Positions 1 through 13,030 of a stretch of DNA of 64,000 nt are shown here, in pieces. Origin of the DNA: Perca fluviatilis (lineage: Eukaryota > Chordata > Actinopteri > Perciformes > Percidae). A program made the position numbers and the translations under genes. Where the stretch lies: contig NC_053116.1 of assembly GCF_010015445.1 (NCBI RefSeq), positions 11,582,173 through 11,646,172 on the forward strand, given 5' to 3'. The notes below the pieces were generated by a model. That model had not been told where the DNA came from, made no database searches, and saw nothing but the letters and a program-made list of their open reading frames with translations. Position 1 is the stretch's first letter. The number at the start of each line of letters is the position of its first letter.

Positions 1-341
1 ATTAGTAACATGATGTTGCAAGGATTTACTGTTTGGTTTACATAAATACAGCTCGTAACTGCCATGGAACGAGAGCAATGGTGGGTTCCTTTTGCTAAAC
101 GAGGATCCCGTAAGTGGAGGTAGACAGAAAGTGGACAGACTTTACACAAGGAGGAGATAAGCAAGAATTTGTTGAGGCAAGAAGTCCAAGAGTTGGATGT
201 CTAACGTCTACAGGAGCCATGATATCTATGTGGAGACTCAAAGTGATGGGCGACTGAGCAGCATCATGCAGGTTGGCGTGGATAAAGGGAATAAAAGGTT
301 GTTATGGTTTAAGGCCAGATGAGAACGTACAGCTACCGAGA

Positions 342-3276
342 TCACGTCTGATGCACCTCGTGAAACATCAGCTCTCGTGGGATACGAGTCTCTGGGCCGT
401 AGAGCTTACTGGCTCGCCGCTCAAACGCAGCGACATTCTGCTTTACAACCTCATCGAAGAACATGGTGGCTAACTGGGAGTGCAGCAAAGAGCGGAACTC
501 AAAGGATATCTGTTAAAGATACAAAGATAATGATCTCTTTAGTATATACCATAGAGAGTAGACGAGTCATAAAATACGGCAACAATAGAAGGGGAATTCA
601 ATAGTTTCAATAGCAATAGTTTAACTATGATATGCTTATTTGCTTTCTTGTTACGGGTTAGATGAGAAGATCAGAATCAAAAAGAGACAGCTAGCCTGGC
701 TCGGTCCAAAAGTGACAAGGTTTTGTCTTTAACTATTTCAGTTTTCACCACAAGAAGAAGTAAGCGACAGGCTACTTACAGAAAAGTCTACCGTGCAGGT
801 GCGAGGGTAACCAGGAATGCCAGGACTAAAGCGCCATATTGTCTCCAGGTGATTGAACAGCTTTCCATCCGTACACACTGCCTACAAACACAAACAAAAA
901 CAAACCCAAATGAAAAACTCCGTGATCAGAAATCACAAATTTTGAGCAATGGGTGCTTGTTGACATGACAAACATTATTCGCTGCAACTAAAAATTGTGT
1001 CGGGTGTTTCAGTATGCTAAACTTTCAGGTTATTCCCATTGCAGCAATATCAACATACACCTGCCATCCATAGATTCTACGTTAAACGTCAGATGTATCG
1101 TCATTCACAGAACCGACAGACTCAGTGAAGCTACTGGCACTTACTTTGACTAGATGAGGCCGAACACTAGAGATCATAGATGTGTATCTCTCGACCACTG
1201 GAGGGAATCCCACTTCAAGTTGGGCTTTGGAATGGCCTGCTCTTTTCACGATGGTCTGCGACTTCTTACACCAGGGCACAAAGTGCTTGTAGTCGTCAAC
1301 ATTGGCCACCACATCATACATTTCCTGCATCGAAAAGCTATGACAAAAAGCAGTGAAAGGTTAAAATAATAATAATTAAAATTAAAAAAAACACTTAAAA
1401 ATAAGTTATTATTAGTTCATAATGGAAAATTACCCAAGTATCCTACGCTCGGAGTACTCCTTCCTTTTGTTGGTGAAACTGATGAAGTTTCTGCTTTGGG
1501 GAACAGCTGTCATTGTGTCCCAGTCTTGAAGGCAAAGCACTCTGGGAGTTCTTGTCATCAAAATGCCACATGACGACAAGTGTCTAAAAGGTAAGAGGAA
1601 ATGTAAGCCTGTAAGCCACATTCTGGAAAGAGTGCAACCTGCCACAGTCACAGTCCACAACATTCCAGTTTCCAGATAGTAAAGTCAATGAGTACACATA
1701 ATACACTAGCCCAGGAGGTATTGGAAGGTCTCTGTGTTGTGTTGTGTTGTATTGTGTGACTGTGCTGGTATTTTCTTGAGTTAAACGTTTTTCCCCCCCC
1801 ATTGAACACAATGTATTTTATTTTGAAACACACTGCACACTGGTAGGGAGAGGGATTTCTAGACTGCACGTTCTGTCCTTATGTCCACTCATAAAAAACA
1901 GCTCATACCTTAGGGACGGTGTGACAGAAAACGTTGGTGGTTTTGAAACCGTGACTTTTTCAAACCATGGTATACCTTGAAAACGGTAACTGGCCCATGT
2001 CTACCCTACTCAGAACTGTCGAACAACATAACAGTGTGTTTTCCAGTAGGTAACCTGTAGAATCTGTGTTATGACTAATCGCTAACACGTGTTTTGAAAA
2101 ATCTATAATTACTTACTGGAGATAGGGATGGCTGATAATGCAGGGTAGTGTTGCAATAACAATATTTATCAATATGATGATGTGATAAAATCATGAAAAA
2201 TACTTTATTATTAATTGCTGCTTTAGATAAAGTCTGTTTAGGCTCCAAATAAGCTGTCCTCCTCACTCGATTTCTGGCTCCCTTTATAATCTGTGAAATA
2301 TAGCTTGGTAATATGGACATGGTTTGTGTTGTGTTACCCTCTTTAGCTCTCATCATCTATTTACAATGCTTACATGTTGTCATGGTTACCTCACTTTTTG
2401 ATATCCAAACCCCTTGCACATAACCCTTTTGGAGCCTTTCAGCAATGGTTGTTGCTGCTGTATGTACAGAGTGTGTGCGCTGGCTGTCATCTCATCAATA
2501 ACTATACTAATAATATGATCATGAATGATATGATATAGCACACCCCTGACTGGGGATGCACTCAATACAGCCGTATGCTATCTATATTAGCTGATATAGG
2601 TTTTAACAAGCAATACTGGATTTATCCAACATTAATTAGTTATTCCTTTCCTTATGACAGGCTGATTTTGAAATTTTTTTGATTTTAGTAGAAACTTACA
2701 TGTCAGTATTGCATTTGTCAAATTAAAATGAATGAAGCTGTTGTGGTCTGTTTATTTAGGGAAAACAATAAACCTTTTTGTGATAACCATGTCCGAGAAG
2801 CATCTGTACTTCAATATTGGGGAGAAAATTCTGGATATTGCTAGCTGGATTTAGTAGCATATTGGTCCATCCCTGAGGTGCAGGTGTCTGCCACTTGAAT
2901 ACGTATTCATTGTCAATCAAATCTAGACTGTGACACTAGCTACCAGGGGATCAACGTTATTGAGAAACGTCACACTTTAGAGATAAAAACAAACTACTCT
3001 GATGTACAGCTTGTCACCTTCCCACCCTTTAGCATTCGATCCAAAGGAGACACAGTGGCAGTGACTCTGTATTGGAGGACTCGCTTTGTGTCGGTCATTA
3101 TAATAATAATAGACTCCACTGTTTCCATGACAGACTGACCTGATGTTTTGTCGCAGGCATCCTCTGGGCACCGCTGCACGACACGAGCGAGGGGTGCCCA
3201 CAGTGGCAATCTGGAGAAAGTCACTAAACGTCCGCACACCCATGGGTAACCGCCGGGCACCGGCCGTGGCTGCCAT
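342..3276 (-). CDS. coq10a: Coenzyme Q-binding protein COQ10 homolog A, mitochondrial; five coding exons
   Basis: Coding exons in transcript order are 3276-3140, 1583-1434, 1337-1145, 881-780 and 509-342, with the TGA at 344-342. All introns are GT-AG, phases agree, and the total is 750 nt (249 aa). Residues 1-85 are a basic, Arg-rich leader typical of a mitochondrial presequence, followed by [15 protein letters not shown]. The START/polyketide-cyclase lipid-binding fold follows, with [42 protein letters not shown] and the C-terminal [12 protein letters not shown]. The family binds coenzyme Q in the inner membrane and is needed for efficient respiration and Q biosynthesis. The leader motif [10 protein letters not shown] resembles COQ10B, but the C-terminus and the position beside ankrd52 fit COQ10A, so the a/b choice is the only real doubt. 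An upstream in-frame GTG exists, but the ATG at 3276 is the first Met. No clear AATAAA is visible before the window edge, so the 3'UTR may continue outside. Confidence 0.95.
510..779 (-). other. coq10a intron 4
   Basis: Short intron between the last two coding exons, with donor GTAAGT and acceptor TTTAACAG on the minus strand. No repeat or RNA gene is recognised in it. Confidence 0.85.
1584..3139 (-). other. coq10a intron 1
   Basis: Donor ATCAG|GTCAGT and acceptor CTTTTAG on the minus strand. Apart from the repeat at 1794-2003 it is AT-rich and holds no recognisable gene. A 93-codon minus-strand open frame near 2075-2356 has no family resemblance and looks like chance. Confidence 0.8.
1794..2003 (-). 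mobile_element. Degenerate interspersed repeat, copy 1 of a dispersed family
   Basis: In coq10a intron 1. Read on the minus strand it contains GGGCCAGTTACCGTTTTC, then AAACCATGGTATACC-type sequence and AGAAATCCCTCTCCCT. It matches 11436-11632 in the same order with many substitutions, so it is an interspersed repeat, probably a remnant of a DNA transposon. Ends and target-site duplication are not resolved. Confidence 0.6.
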
Positions 3277-3884
3277 CAAACCAGCCACTCAGTTCAAGGA
3301 AGGGAGATCCTGGGTCGGAAAAGCTGAGCCCGGGGTCTGGTCCAACTAGACCGGGCTTCAATGTTCCAGACCAAACACCCTACTTTAGTACGGGTATAAT
3401 AATAATAATAATTCACACGTAGCGTTAGTAGCTAACTCTAACTGCTCAGAGTAGCTAGCATTCGCTGGCTAGTTGACTACCGTCAATTCAACAGCGTCTC
3501 CTGTCGCCTTTAGCTAGAGCTGTCAGCTGCTAGCGTAGCAATAGCTAGCAAGGTTTCATAACATCCATGGACCAAACGCGACTTACAGCCGCGTTCCTCT
3601 ATTTGTTTTAAGCAATACTCACATTACCCCAAGTTTCGAGCCACAAACTTGCTATGAATTTAAATTAGTTTGGGTTTTAAGTATTGTGAAATACCGTCCA
3701 GCTGCGAACGACCTTCTGCGGCTAAATAAAACGCCGGTGGGACAAACTGTTCCTTTCTTCTATGCGGCTGTAGCCAAACGGCCCTGCAATGAAATGCTGC
3801 CTCCCACTGTGTTGGAGTTACCATGCACAACTGGATTCTCGCGATATCAAGATCAGTATTTTTTTCTTTTTAAAAGAAAAAAAT

Positions 3885-3933
3885 ATTCAATGTCCTGTTT
3901 GTGGTAGAGTCTACCACAAACAGGACATTGAAT
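3885..3933. repeat. Perfect palindrome, 24-bp arms with a 1-nt centre
   Basis: The left arm 3885-3908 begins ATTCAATGTCC and the right arm 3910-3933 ends GGACATTGAAT. The arms are exact reverse complements around a single G at 3909. The right arm leads through a T-rich stretch into the (TA)n tract. It could extrude as a cruciform, or it could be a replication template-switch or assembly product. Confidence 0.95.
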
Positions 3934-3952
3934 TTTTTCTTTTTTTCTTTAT

Positions 3953-3956
<4 letters not shown>

Positions 3957-4027
<71 letters not shown>
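3957..4027. repeat. (TA)n microsatellite
   Basis: About 71 bp of uninterrupted alternating A and T, beginning 23 bp after the palindrome. The open frames encoding Ile-Tyr repeats on both strands here are artefacts of the tract. Confidence 0.98.
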
Positions 4028-4031
<4 letters not shown>

Positions 4032-4122
4032 TTAATATGATTATTATTAGTAATTAGACAACAGAGCAAATATAATCTGAAATGGAAGTTCCAACTGTAT
4101 CTCACGGTTTGCGAGTATTTCC

Positions 4123-4368
4123 ATATATGTCAATGGTATTTCCCAGGATGGCGAAGGCATGTCCCGTCCTACTCTGATTGGCTTACCTAGATTCTTATCT
4201 TGACTCTAACCAGTCCCACTCCTCTTGCCTAAATCTAACCAACCCAACCAGAGCAGGCAATGAGTACTAGCCAATCAGAGGTAAAGTAGGACAGGTAATG
4301 CCTTCCCCATGCTTCCGCCATCCTACCATCCTACCATCCTAGGAAAAACCTTTTATATATGTCAATGG
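4123..4368. mobile_element. Fold-back element between 14-bp direct repeats
   Basis: The direct repeat ATATATGTCAATGG occurs at 4123-4136 and 4355-4368. Between them, inverted arms are visible: CTCTGATTGGCT on the left pairs with AGCCAATCAGAG on the right, and AGGATGGCG on the left pairs with CGCCATCCT on the right. This resembles a short non-autonomous inverted-repeat element, with the direct repeats as a possible target-site duplication. Class is not assigned. Confidence 0.55.
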
Positions 4369-4852
4369 GGGGAAAAAATTGGTTCACGGTTTGTGGCCAA
4401 ACACAGCTTTTAAGTATTTTCCCAAGCTACAACAAACTCTGCTCAATAACAAATGTGTTATAAAACTTAATTTAATAGTTCTGGTGCCCCTAAATCTAAA
4501 CATTTCCCTTGACCTCGCAGGCACTTAATGAGTGCTCTAAATACATCCATGGTGCAATCCATGTTGTCGCCTCATCTTAAATGATTATACCGTTTTCTTC
4601 CACACGATGGCGCCATTTCACCGATGAGGCGAAAACAGACCGCCCCGCCTGTAGGCGGACCAGTACAGTCGTAGCCTGTATCGTCAGACGAGACATTGGA
4701 TACAGACAACAACAGTGACAGTCAGATCAAGACCGCATTTCTGTATGCAACCAGCTATGGGTGTAGTCTGACAAGTGGAAACAGTAGCGCACCGCAATAT
4801 ACCTCGAAGTTTTATCCTCATGAAGGAGCTCCGTCCTGGCTGAGTTTGGGAG

Positions 4853-7800
4853 ATGGGAGTACTAAATATTGCAGACCAGGTACGCCGAGAGAAAAAGCGC
4901 TCCGTGTTTGTGCTGTGGCGCAGTCTAGTTGCTGGGAAAGCCCTGCTCTTGTGCGCAACATACAACGTCTTATTCGTTGAGCAAGTTGTTTAATTTTTAG
5001 CTAATTGGTGCTGCATGTTTATTTACGTTGGTATTGGACACATAATGATGTAATCCCCTGTGATTAGCAATGCTTGGCAAGGTTATCACATACGTTGTTG
5101 CAGCTCTCGTCTAGGCCCTGCTCTGGGTCAGGGCCAGCTCTGTAGCAGAATTAGCTGAGACAAGGGCCCGCAGGCCTCAGCCAGGGCTCAGTGTATTTGC
5201 TGGAAGGAAACCAGAATTGCACTCTGCTACTTAACGCTACAGTAAACGCACTAAATTCACCATGTATCACCAGGATAGCATATTTAACCATTTCACTGAG
5301 TAGTTAAATGCTATAAACAAAATGTGACCTGCTCAGAGAAATCGTAGTGTGATGGATATATCCGAATCGTCGCTCCGGGTTAACGTAATTGTATGCAACG
5401 TAACTTAGCAGGTATTTCTGTGTTGCAGCCTCCACTGGTCCAGGCCATCTTCAATCGTAACGCTGAAGAAGTTCAACTATTATTGCACAAACAGGAGGAG
5501 GATGTCAATGCACTGGTATGTATTATGTTGGGTACTTTCAGTTACAATGCAAACGGGGTTCGTATCACGAAGGACTTGGGCCCCGTGATCTATATCCGTT
5601 AAACATGGAGCTTAAACGTCATGGCCCCCTTAATTGATTATACGTTTATCCCATAGGACCAAGAGCGCCGTACGCCACTTCATGCTGCTGCCTGTGTGGG
5701 TGACGTCCATATAATGGACCTCCTCATTGAATCAGGTGAGCGAGCTGTATGCTACTAATACTTGGCTGTGTGTTTAGAATTTGGAGTCCTCTGTGTTAGT
5801 GAAATGTGGTGCATACTTTATCCTTTGTCACCACTCCAACAAACACCCCCCTCATTGTCAGTTCACTGTGCAAGTGTTGCCCCCACACACACACACACAC
5901 CCGTGATAACCCTTAAAATGTTGTTGTTTTTGTCTTCCAGGTGCCACTGTAAATGCTAAAGACCATGTATGGTTGACCCCGTTGCACAGGGCAGCTGCTT
6001 CCAGGAATGAAGTAAGCAATAAACTCATATCCCTTTGCCATTTCGAGGAGCCTAATTATCTCGGAGTCAGATGACTTCATTCTCTAATTTCATTATGCAT
6101 TTACCCACAGTGACTATAGAGCTCATTTAGATATATGCACAAACATATTGTGCTGACTGAAGGAAATGCCGCAAGCTTGCAGATATGATATATGCTTTAA
6201 GCTCTTTGTGATTTCTTTCTTCTCCCCAGAGGGCAGTGGGTCTGCTGCTGAGGCGCGGAGCAGAGGCAAACGCACGAGACAAGTTCTGGCAGACACCGCT
6301 GCATGTGGCTACTGCCAACCGTGCCACACGCTGCGCTGAGGCCCTGCTGACCCAGCTGAGCAACCTGAACATGGCAGATCGCACCGGCAGAACTGCCCTG
6401 CACCACGCAGCTCAGAGCGGGTTCCAGGAGGTGAAACTTGAGTTATTGGCTTCCCTCTTTGAGATTTTCTTAAATCATGAGAACCTATAAGTGGGTTTTT
6501 ATACTATTTATGTATTTATTTATTTGTTTGTTTGTTTGTTTGTTTGTTTGTTTGTTTGTTTCACAGATGGTGAAGCTGCTGCTGAACAAAGGGGCCAACC
6601 TGAGTGCCATCGATAAGAAGGAAAGACAGCCTATCCATTGTGCTGCTTACTTGGGTAAGCAAGTTTCACTTTCTTGCCAATGCTGCACAGCACACACATT
6701 CATTGTCAAATAGCAGTAAAAGCTCCTATTGTTCATGACAAGTTTCACTCAAATGAAGAGCAGTAACATTGCCAAGTCCTTGCGTCATAATCTGGGGGTA
6801 AAAGACACTACAATCACTGAATGAACCAATTGTTGTCTCTTTTACTTAAACCGCTCTTGGCCACTATTACTTTGAATCTGTCAAATTTAAAATACAATTT
6901 GTGTTGGAGGTAATACTGAAATGTTTGCTCCCTTTTTTTTTGTCATTCCCATAGGACATTCAGAGGTTGTTAAGTTGCTGGTGTCCCGCAGTGCAGACAA
7001 GAGCTGCAAGGATAAGCAGGGTTACACACCTCTCCATGCTGCTGCGGCAAGTGGTCACCTCGAAATTGTAAAGTACCTACTGAGGATGGGGACAGAGGTG
7101 GGTGATTTTACTTTCTTTTTTTTTTTCCATTTCTAATATTGATTTTTTAAACCAGCCCAATTAAGCAGCCACATTGTCTGTTTCATTAAATGTCCCAGGC
7201 TGCGTTTCACCAATTGTCTTCTATCATCTGCTGAAATCTGACACATAATTGAAGGTTTCCAGGAATCCTTCCTTTCAGGCTCTAGGCACAGTCTAATCTT
7301 GTGTCACGTTTGTGTTTTTTCTCAGATTGATGAGCCTAATGGCTTTGGAAACACTGCACTCCATGTGGCTTGCTACATGGGGCAGGAGGCTGTGGCTACC
7401 GAGCTGGTGAACCATGGAGCTAATGTTAACCAGCCCAACAAGTGCGGCTACACCCCTCTGCACCTGGCTGCCGTCTCCACCAACGGTGCACTCTGTCTGG
7501 AGTTGCTGGTCAACAATGGGGCAGATGTCAACCAGCAGGTATGAAATGCGCTGAAGAGTCTCAGATGGAAAATACTTTCCTTACTGTTATTTGTTTGTTC
7601 CTGTTATTAGTAATCATGTAATTTGGTGACCTACAAGACCTTATACATTATGCTGTTGCCCAATTTCAATTACGTTGTCTCAGAATATGAGGCATAGTCT
7701 TTTTAGTGAAACTGGATTCAGTAGAAGTAATTGTATTACTTTAAATTAATAGCAGACAGTTAGTTCAGAAGCACTGCATAGAACATGTAAAAACATGCAT

Positions 7801-10800
7801 AATTTTTGCCTTAATTGAAAGTTGGAAATTCTCAGTTGTCAAACTGGCCCTGTAGCAGCTTTCTGAAGCTTGCTCACTAATGATCAGTGAACTGTGGTTC
7901 TATTGTGACTATTGGGTCTCTGAACTACCCTCAGGATGAAATAATGAGTTTTGGTTCTTTTTTTAGAGCAAAGAAGGGAAGAGCCCCCTGCACATGGCAG
8001 CCATTCATGGACGCTTCACACGCTCTCAGATCCTCATCCAAAACGGTAACTGATGACCGATCCGTGAGAAAATGTTGGTCCTGGCCTTTCTCTCTTCCTA
8101 ATGGGTCTTTCATTCACTCCCTCTTTCTTTACTTTCCACCAGGTGGGGAAATTGATTGTGTTGATAAGTATGGCAATACTCCTCTCCACGTTGCTGCTAA
8201 GTACGGCCATGAACTGCTGATCAGTACTCTGATGACCAACGGAGCAGACACGGCCAGGTATCGGAAAAACCTTAAGTGGTATTACTGATGTGTATAAACG
8301 TGCCATCAGGTTGTAAAAACACAATGAAGCACAGCCCTTAATACAAGGAAGCATTCATGTACTGTATATGAGACATGAGGGTACATGAGTTGGGTTTAAA
8401 TGGGGTTACATTTTTAACATTGACTATTTTCATTTCTAACATTCTGTTTGTATGTTTTTGGCATTTCTAGACGTGGGATCAATGGAATGTTCCCCTTGCA
8501 CTTAGCTGTGCTGTACGGGTTTTCAGACTGTTGTCGCAAGTTACTCTCCTCAGGTTTGTCTTTGTTCCATAAAAGTTTGCACTCCGATTTAACATAGAAA
8601 TCTTCCGTCATCGATGTTTCTTCATTACTCTACAGGTCAGCTGTATAGCATAGTTTCATCCATGAGTAAGGAGCATGTACTTTCGGCTGGGTTTGACATA
8701 AACACCCCTGACAACTTTGGGAGGACCTGTCTACACGCTGCTGCCTCTGGAGGGTAAGATGCAGAATCTGTTTTGTCACTGGGATAATAAACTGACCCAA
8801 ATTGTTTTGGGATTACACGTGATCTGTAACATATATTTATTTTTCCCCCCCCATGGACGCCTTCCTTTACAGAAATGTTGAATGTCTGAACTTGCTCTTA
8901 AGTAGTGGTACCGACTTGAATAAGAGGGACGTAATGGGAAGGTGAGTTTCCCCTCATCTGTGTAAGATGTTTTAATTTGCTGCCGCTGTAATCGTGACTT
9001 TTTTTTGAAGTGTCACCTAATACATGTAACTATTCCTTAGTCACTGTCATTCTCTCTCCTTGCATTGTCCCTGCAGGACACCGTTGCACTATGCGGCTGC
9101 TAATGGGAGGTACCAGTGCACTGTGACCCTGGTGGGCGCTGGCGCTGAGGTCAACGAGCCTGACCAGACAGGCTGTACTCCCCTGCACTACTCTGCCGCC
9201 TCCCAAGCCTTCAGCAGGTAGGAAAGCTTGTCTCTCTCCTTCTGTGTTCTCACTGACCTACCAGAAGAAAAACAAAGTACCAAATTGTGTTCAAGTTCGG
9301 CAGAAAGTCAACAATGATTGCCTGGTGAAACTGTCGTATTGACAGGTGGATTATTTGGTGAACGAAACAAAAAAAACTCATTACTTGTTCAGTTCAAGCA
9401 GTTCACTGAATATTTGGTTTCATGATCAAATTGCATGAGCAACATCAAGCTTTCTTAGATAATCGTAACTATCTGAACAACACACCAAGGAAATGTTGGT
9501 TTGCAACGATGTGTATGGTATACTGACTTCGTGTTTTTTTTATTTAACTTTTAAAGGAACACGCCGACTTATTGGGACTTAAGCTTATTCACTGTAATAC
9601 CCAGAGTAAGGCAAGTCGGTACATATCCTTCTCATCTCCGTGCGTGCTGTAATGCTGCCTGACGCCCCCAGCATTAGCTTAGCCTAGCACAGATCCTGGA
9701 GGTAACTGGTTCCAACTAGCCTACTGCTCCCAATAACTGACAAAATAACACCAATGTGTTCCTATTTACATGTTGTGATTTGTATGGTCACAGCGTGTAC
9801 AAATAACAAGGTCACATGAGACACAGACATCTTCTAATAGTATACATACTGGGAACTATAGTCTCAGAAAGGCGAAGCTGCTCAGGGCTTCTCAGGTGCC
9901 GCAAGCATATCACTCCGCCCAAGTAGCAGTGTTTTGTCTTTCTGAGAATATAGTTCCCAGTTTATATACGGTTAGGAGATGGCTGTGTCTCATGTGACCT
10001 TGTTATTTGTACACGCTGTGACCATACAAATCACAACATGTAAATAGGAACATGTTGGCGTTATTTTGTCAGTTATTGGGAACAGTAGGCTAGTTGGAAC
10101 CAGGTACCTCCAGGATCTGTGCTAGGCTAAGCTAATGCTGGGGGCGTTACAGCACGCACGAAGATGAGAAGGATATGTATCGACTTGTCTAACTCTGGGG
10201 ATTACAGTGAATAAGCTAAAGTCCCAATAAGTCGGCGTGTTCCTTTAACACACCACACACAACATACAATTTGACCCAGTAACTACAATATTCAAGACCA
10301 ATATTCAAGACCATTCAACAAAATAACAAAATAGACCATGAACTATAAACCAAATAAACGTATGTATAAATGACAACACCATAAGCCACCCTAGCCAAAT
10401 CACAAGCCCACTCTTGAATTGACGTCTCAAAGTTTATTGAATCAAAGCATTTCTTGTTTTGTTTTTTTCTTCAGAGTTGATCGTCATTTTACTGGGAACC
10501 ATCAGAATGATGAAGATGAGGCAAAGGAGTCGTACTTGTGAGTTTTTTTTCCTTTTTTTCCTTGTCTATGCATTGAACCATGACTAATGTGATCACTGCT
10601 TCACATTCAACAAACTGACCAAGACTGTGGAAAACATTTGTGCATAGAGGCCCCTGAATGAAATGCCTCTAGTCTTTATCCCCTCTCTACATTTTAATCG
10701 TGTCTTCTAATAACAGCTGCTTGGAGCATCTTTTGGACAATGGTGCCGATCCATCGATGGTCAACTCAAAGGGTTACAGTGCTGTTCACTATGCAGCTTA

Positions 10801-12993
10801 CCATGGCAACAAACAGAACCTGGAGCTGGTGAGTTCTTCCTGTTTTAATCTGAAATCACAACTTAACTTGGCACATGCATTAATCAGTCATATGTTACAC
10901 ACTCTCATACACTTGAGGGTTTGTCCTGCCGTTCTACGTCTTAGGCGCAGCGCCTAAGAATTTTTGAGCACCGCCTAAGCGTATGAATGTAAAAACAATG
11001 TGATGAGTATCTGGACAACGAGCCAACCGTTATTATTACTAGGGCTGCTCCCTCTTAGTTGATTAGTCGACTAATCGGTCGTTTTGGTCTTAGGCAACTT
11101 AGATTTCTTTAGTCGATTAGTCATGTTTTATGCTTTTTTTCATGCTGAATGACTTATTTCCAAGAAAAGTACGAGCATATCTCTGGTAAACACAAGAATT
11201 TAGGTGGTGTTTTGCATGACTCTTTGCAGAGAAACTCAGATTTACAGATCTGTCGATTAAATCAACTAATCGATTAGTCAATACAATTGAAATGAGTGTT
11301 AGTCGACTAAGAATTTCTTCAATCGAGCACAGCCCTAATTATTACACACCAATAGAGCTGATGCACGGAACAAGCATCTACTCGTTGTTTTCGGCACACC
11401 TGCTGCATTATAGTTGGGTCACACGGTGGAACGAGGCATGGGCCGGTTACCGGTTTCAAAGTATACTGCGTTTTGAAAAAAAGTCATGGTTTCAAAACCA
11501 CTCAAATTTTCTGTCATACCCTTGAGCTGTTTGCTATGAGTCGTCACTGACAGGAAGTGCAGTTTAGAAATCCCTCTCCCTGCCTGTGTGCAGTGTGTTT
11601 TAAAAGTAAAATACATTGTTTTCAAAGGAGAAAATAAATAGTTGTTTACCCAGACATTTCAAAATAATACATTTTTAAGCTGTAATTGCAATACTGTGAA
11701 ACCTTGATATTTTTGTTGGTTATCATACTGTCAGAATCTCATACCGGCCAATGTGTAGGTGTTACAAACATTGTCACTCACACATACACAGAAACACAAA
11801 CAATGCATGCTGCACACACAGCAGCGGGTGTGCGGTGGAGAGAGAGGGGGGAGAGCGAGGTGTGTGTGTCAAGTATGAAGTAGCAGTAAAGTTATAGCTG
11901 TGAACATAGCAGCGTAGTCTGTGTACAGTTTATTCGTCGGTTAGGCCTGTCACGATAACAAATTTTGCTGGACGATAAATTGTCCCAGAAATTACACACA
12001 CACACAGGTGCAACTCTGACATACTTTCCACACTCCGTGTCCGCGGACAGCTGTAGGCTTGTACCGTTAATATTCTGTGCATTGTCGGAAACATGCAGCC
12101 ACTTTCCTGAAACCGCTTGCGAGACTGACCAGCGGCGTGTATGTCCGAGCCCGGCTCCACAGTCTCCACCTGCAGGTTGTCAGCTGTGTGGTTTGGATTG
12201 AAAGGGAGAAACGAGACGCCAAATAACACGGTGGATATCGCTCATATAGGCCTACTTTCTTTTTGACGGCGCCTTAACTGCAAAGTGCTGCGGGAAACCC
12301 TGCTCCAACTCTTAACTAGCGTTTGTCTGTCTCTGTCTCTCTGTCCGCAGTCCCGCCCCCACAAAGACCATGCGACTGACAAGAGGGTTCACTCCTCGTT
12401 ACGCTAAGGAACCGAGAGTGGTCCTCCAGTCTCTTTGGTAGAGAGAGACGAGGAAAACAAACAAGCATGCAAATGGAAATTATCGCGGCCGGAAAAATTA
12501 TCGAGCTCATTTTTTTTATCGTGCGATAACTCGATTTATTGACTATCGCGACAGGCCTATCGTCGGTGAAAAAAATGCTATAACTCCTCAAGACCCAAAT
12601 CAGGTTCTTGTCTTACTTGCTGGTTAAAGAAAGTGAAGAGTTTAGCCACGGAGCTAGCGACAACCTCAGCACAGACTCATTAACTTAAGGTGGGCTGGCT
12701 TTAAGGTGGACCAGCTATTCCTCATTTTATTTTTTTAAGATTATTTTTGGGGCTTTTCCGCCTTTAATTTGACAGGACAGCTAGGTGAGAAAGGGGAGAG
12801 AGAGGGGGAAGACATGCAGGAAATCGTCACAGGTCGGATTCGAACCCTGGATCTCTGCGTCGAGGCATAAACCTCTCAGTATATGCGCACCTGCTCTACT
12901 CCAGTGGCGGCTGCTGGTAATTCAAAGAGGGGCAGCTCATTTTTGGCCTACATCATAAAAATTGTCCATTTTATTTATATTAATATTATAATA

Positions 12994-13030
<37 letters not shown>

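Larger units (their letters stand above)
3277..4852. promoter_or_regulatory. Head-to-head intergenic region between coq10a and ankrd52
   Basis: The two genes are divergent, with start codons 1.6 kb apart, so both promoters must lie here. The segment just upstream of the coq10a ATG (about 3277-3560) and that before the ankrd52 ATG (about 4580-4850) are unique-looking and CpG-containing. The middle is filled by a palindrome, a (TA)n tract and a fold-back element. No TATA box was convincing and transcription starts cannot be fixed from sequence. Confidence 0.6.

Noticed and set aside
273..604. Plus-strand open frames ending in a plausible stop
   Set aside because: They are antisense shadows of the last coq10a exon (509-342, minus), which encodes the conserved [12 protein letters not shown] end.
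3789..4105. Open frames with long Ile-Tyr repeats on both strands
   Set aside because: Produced by the (TA)n tract and the palindrome.
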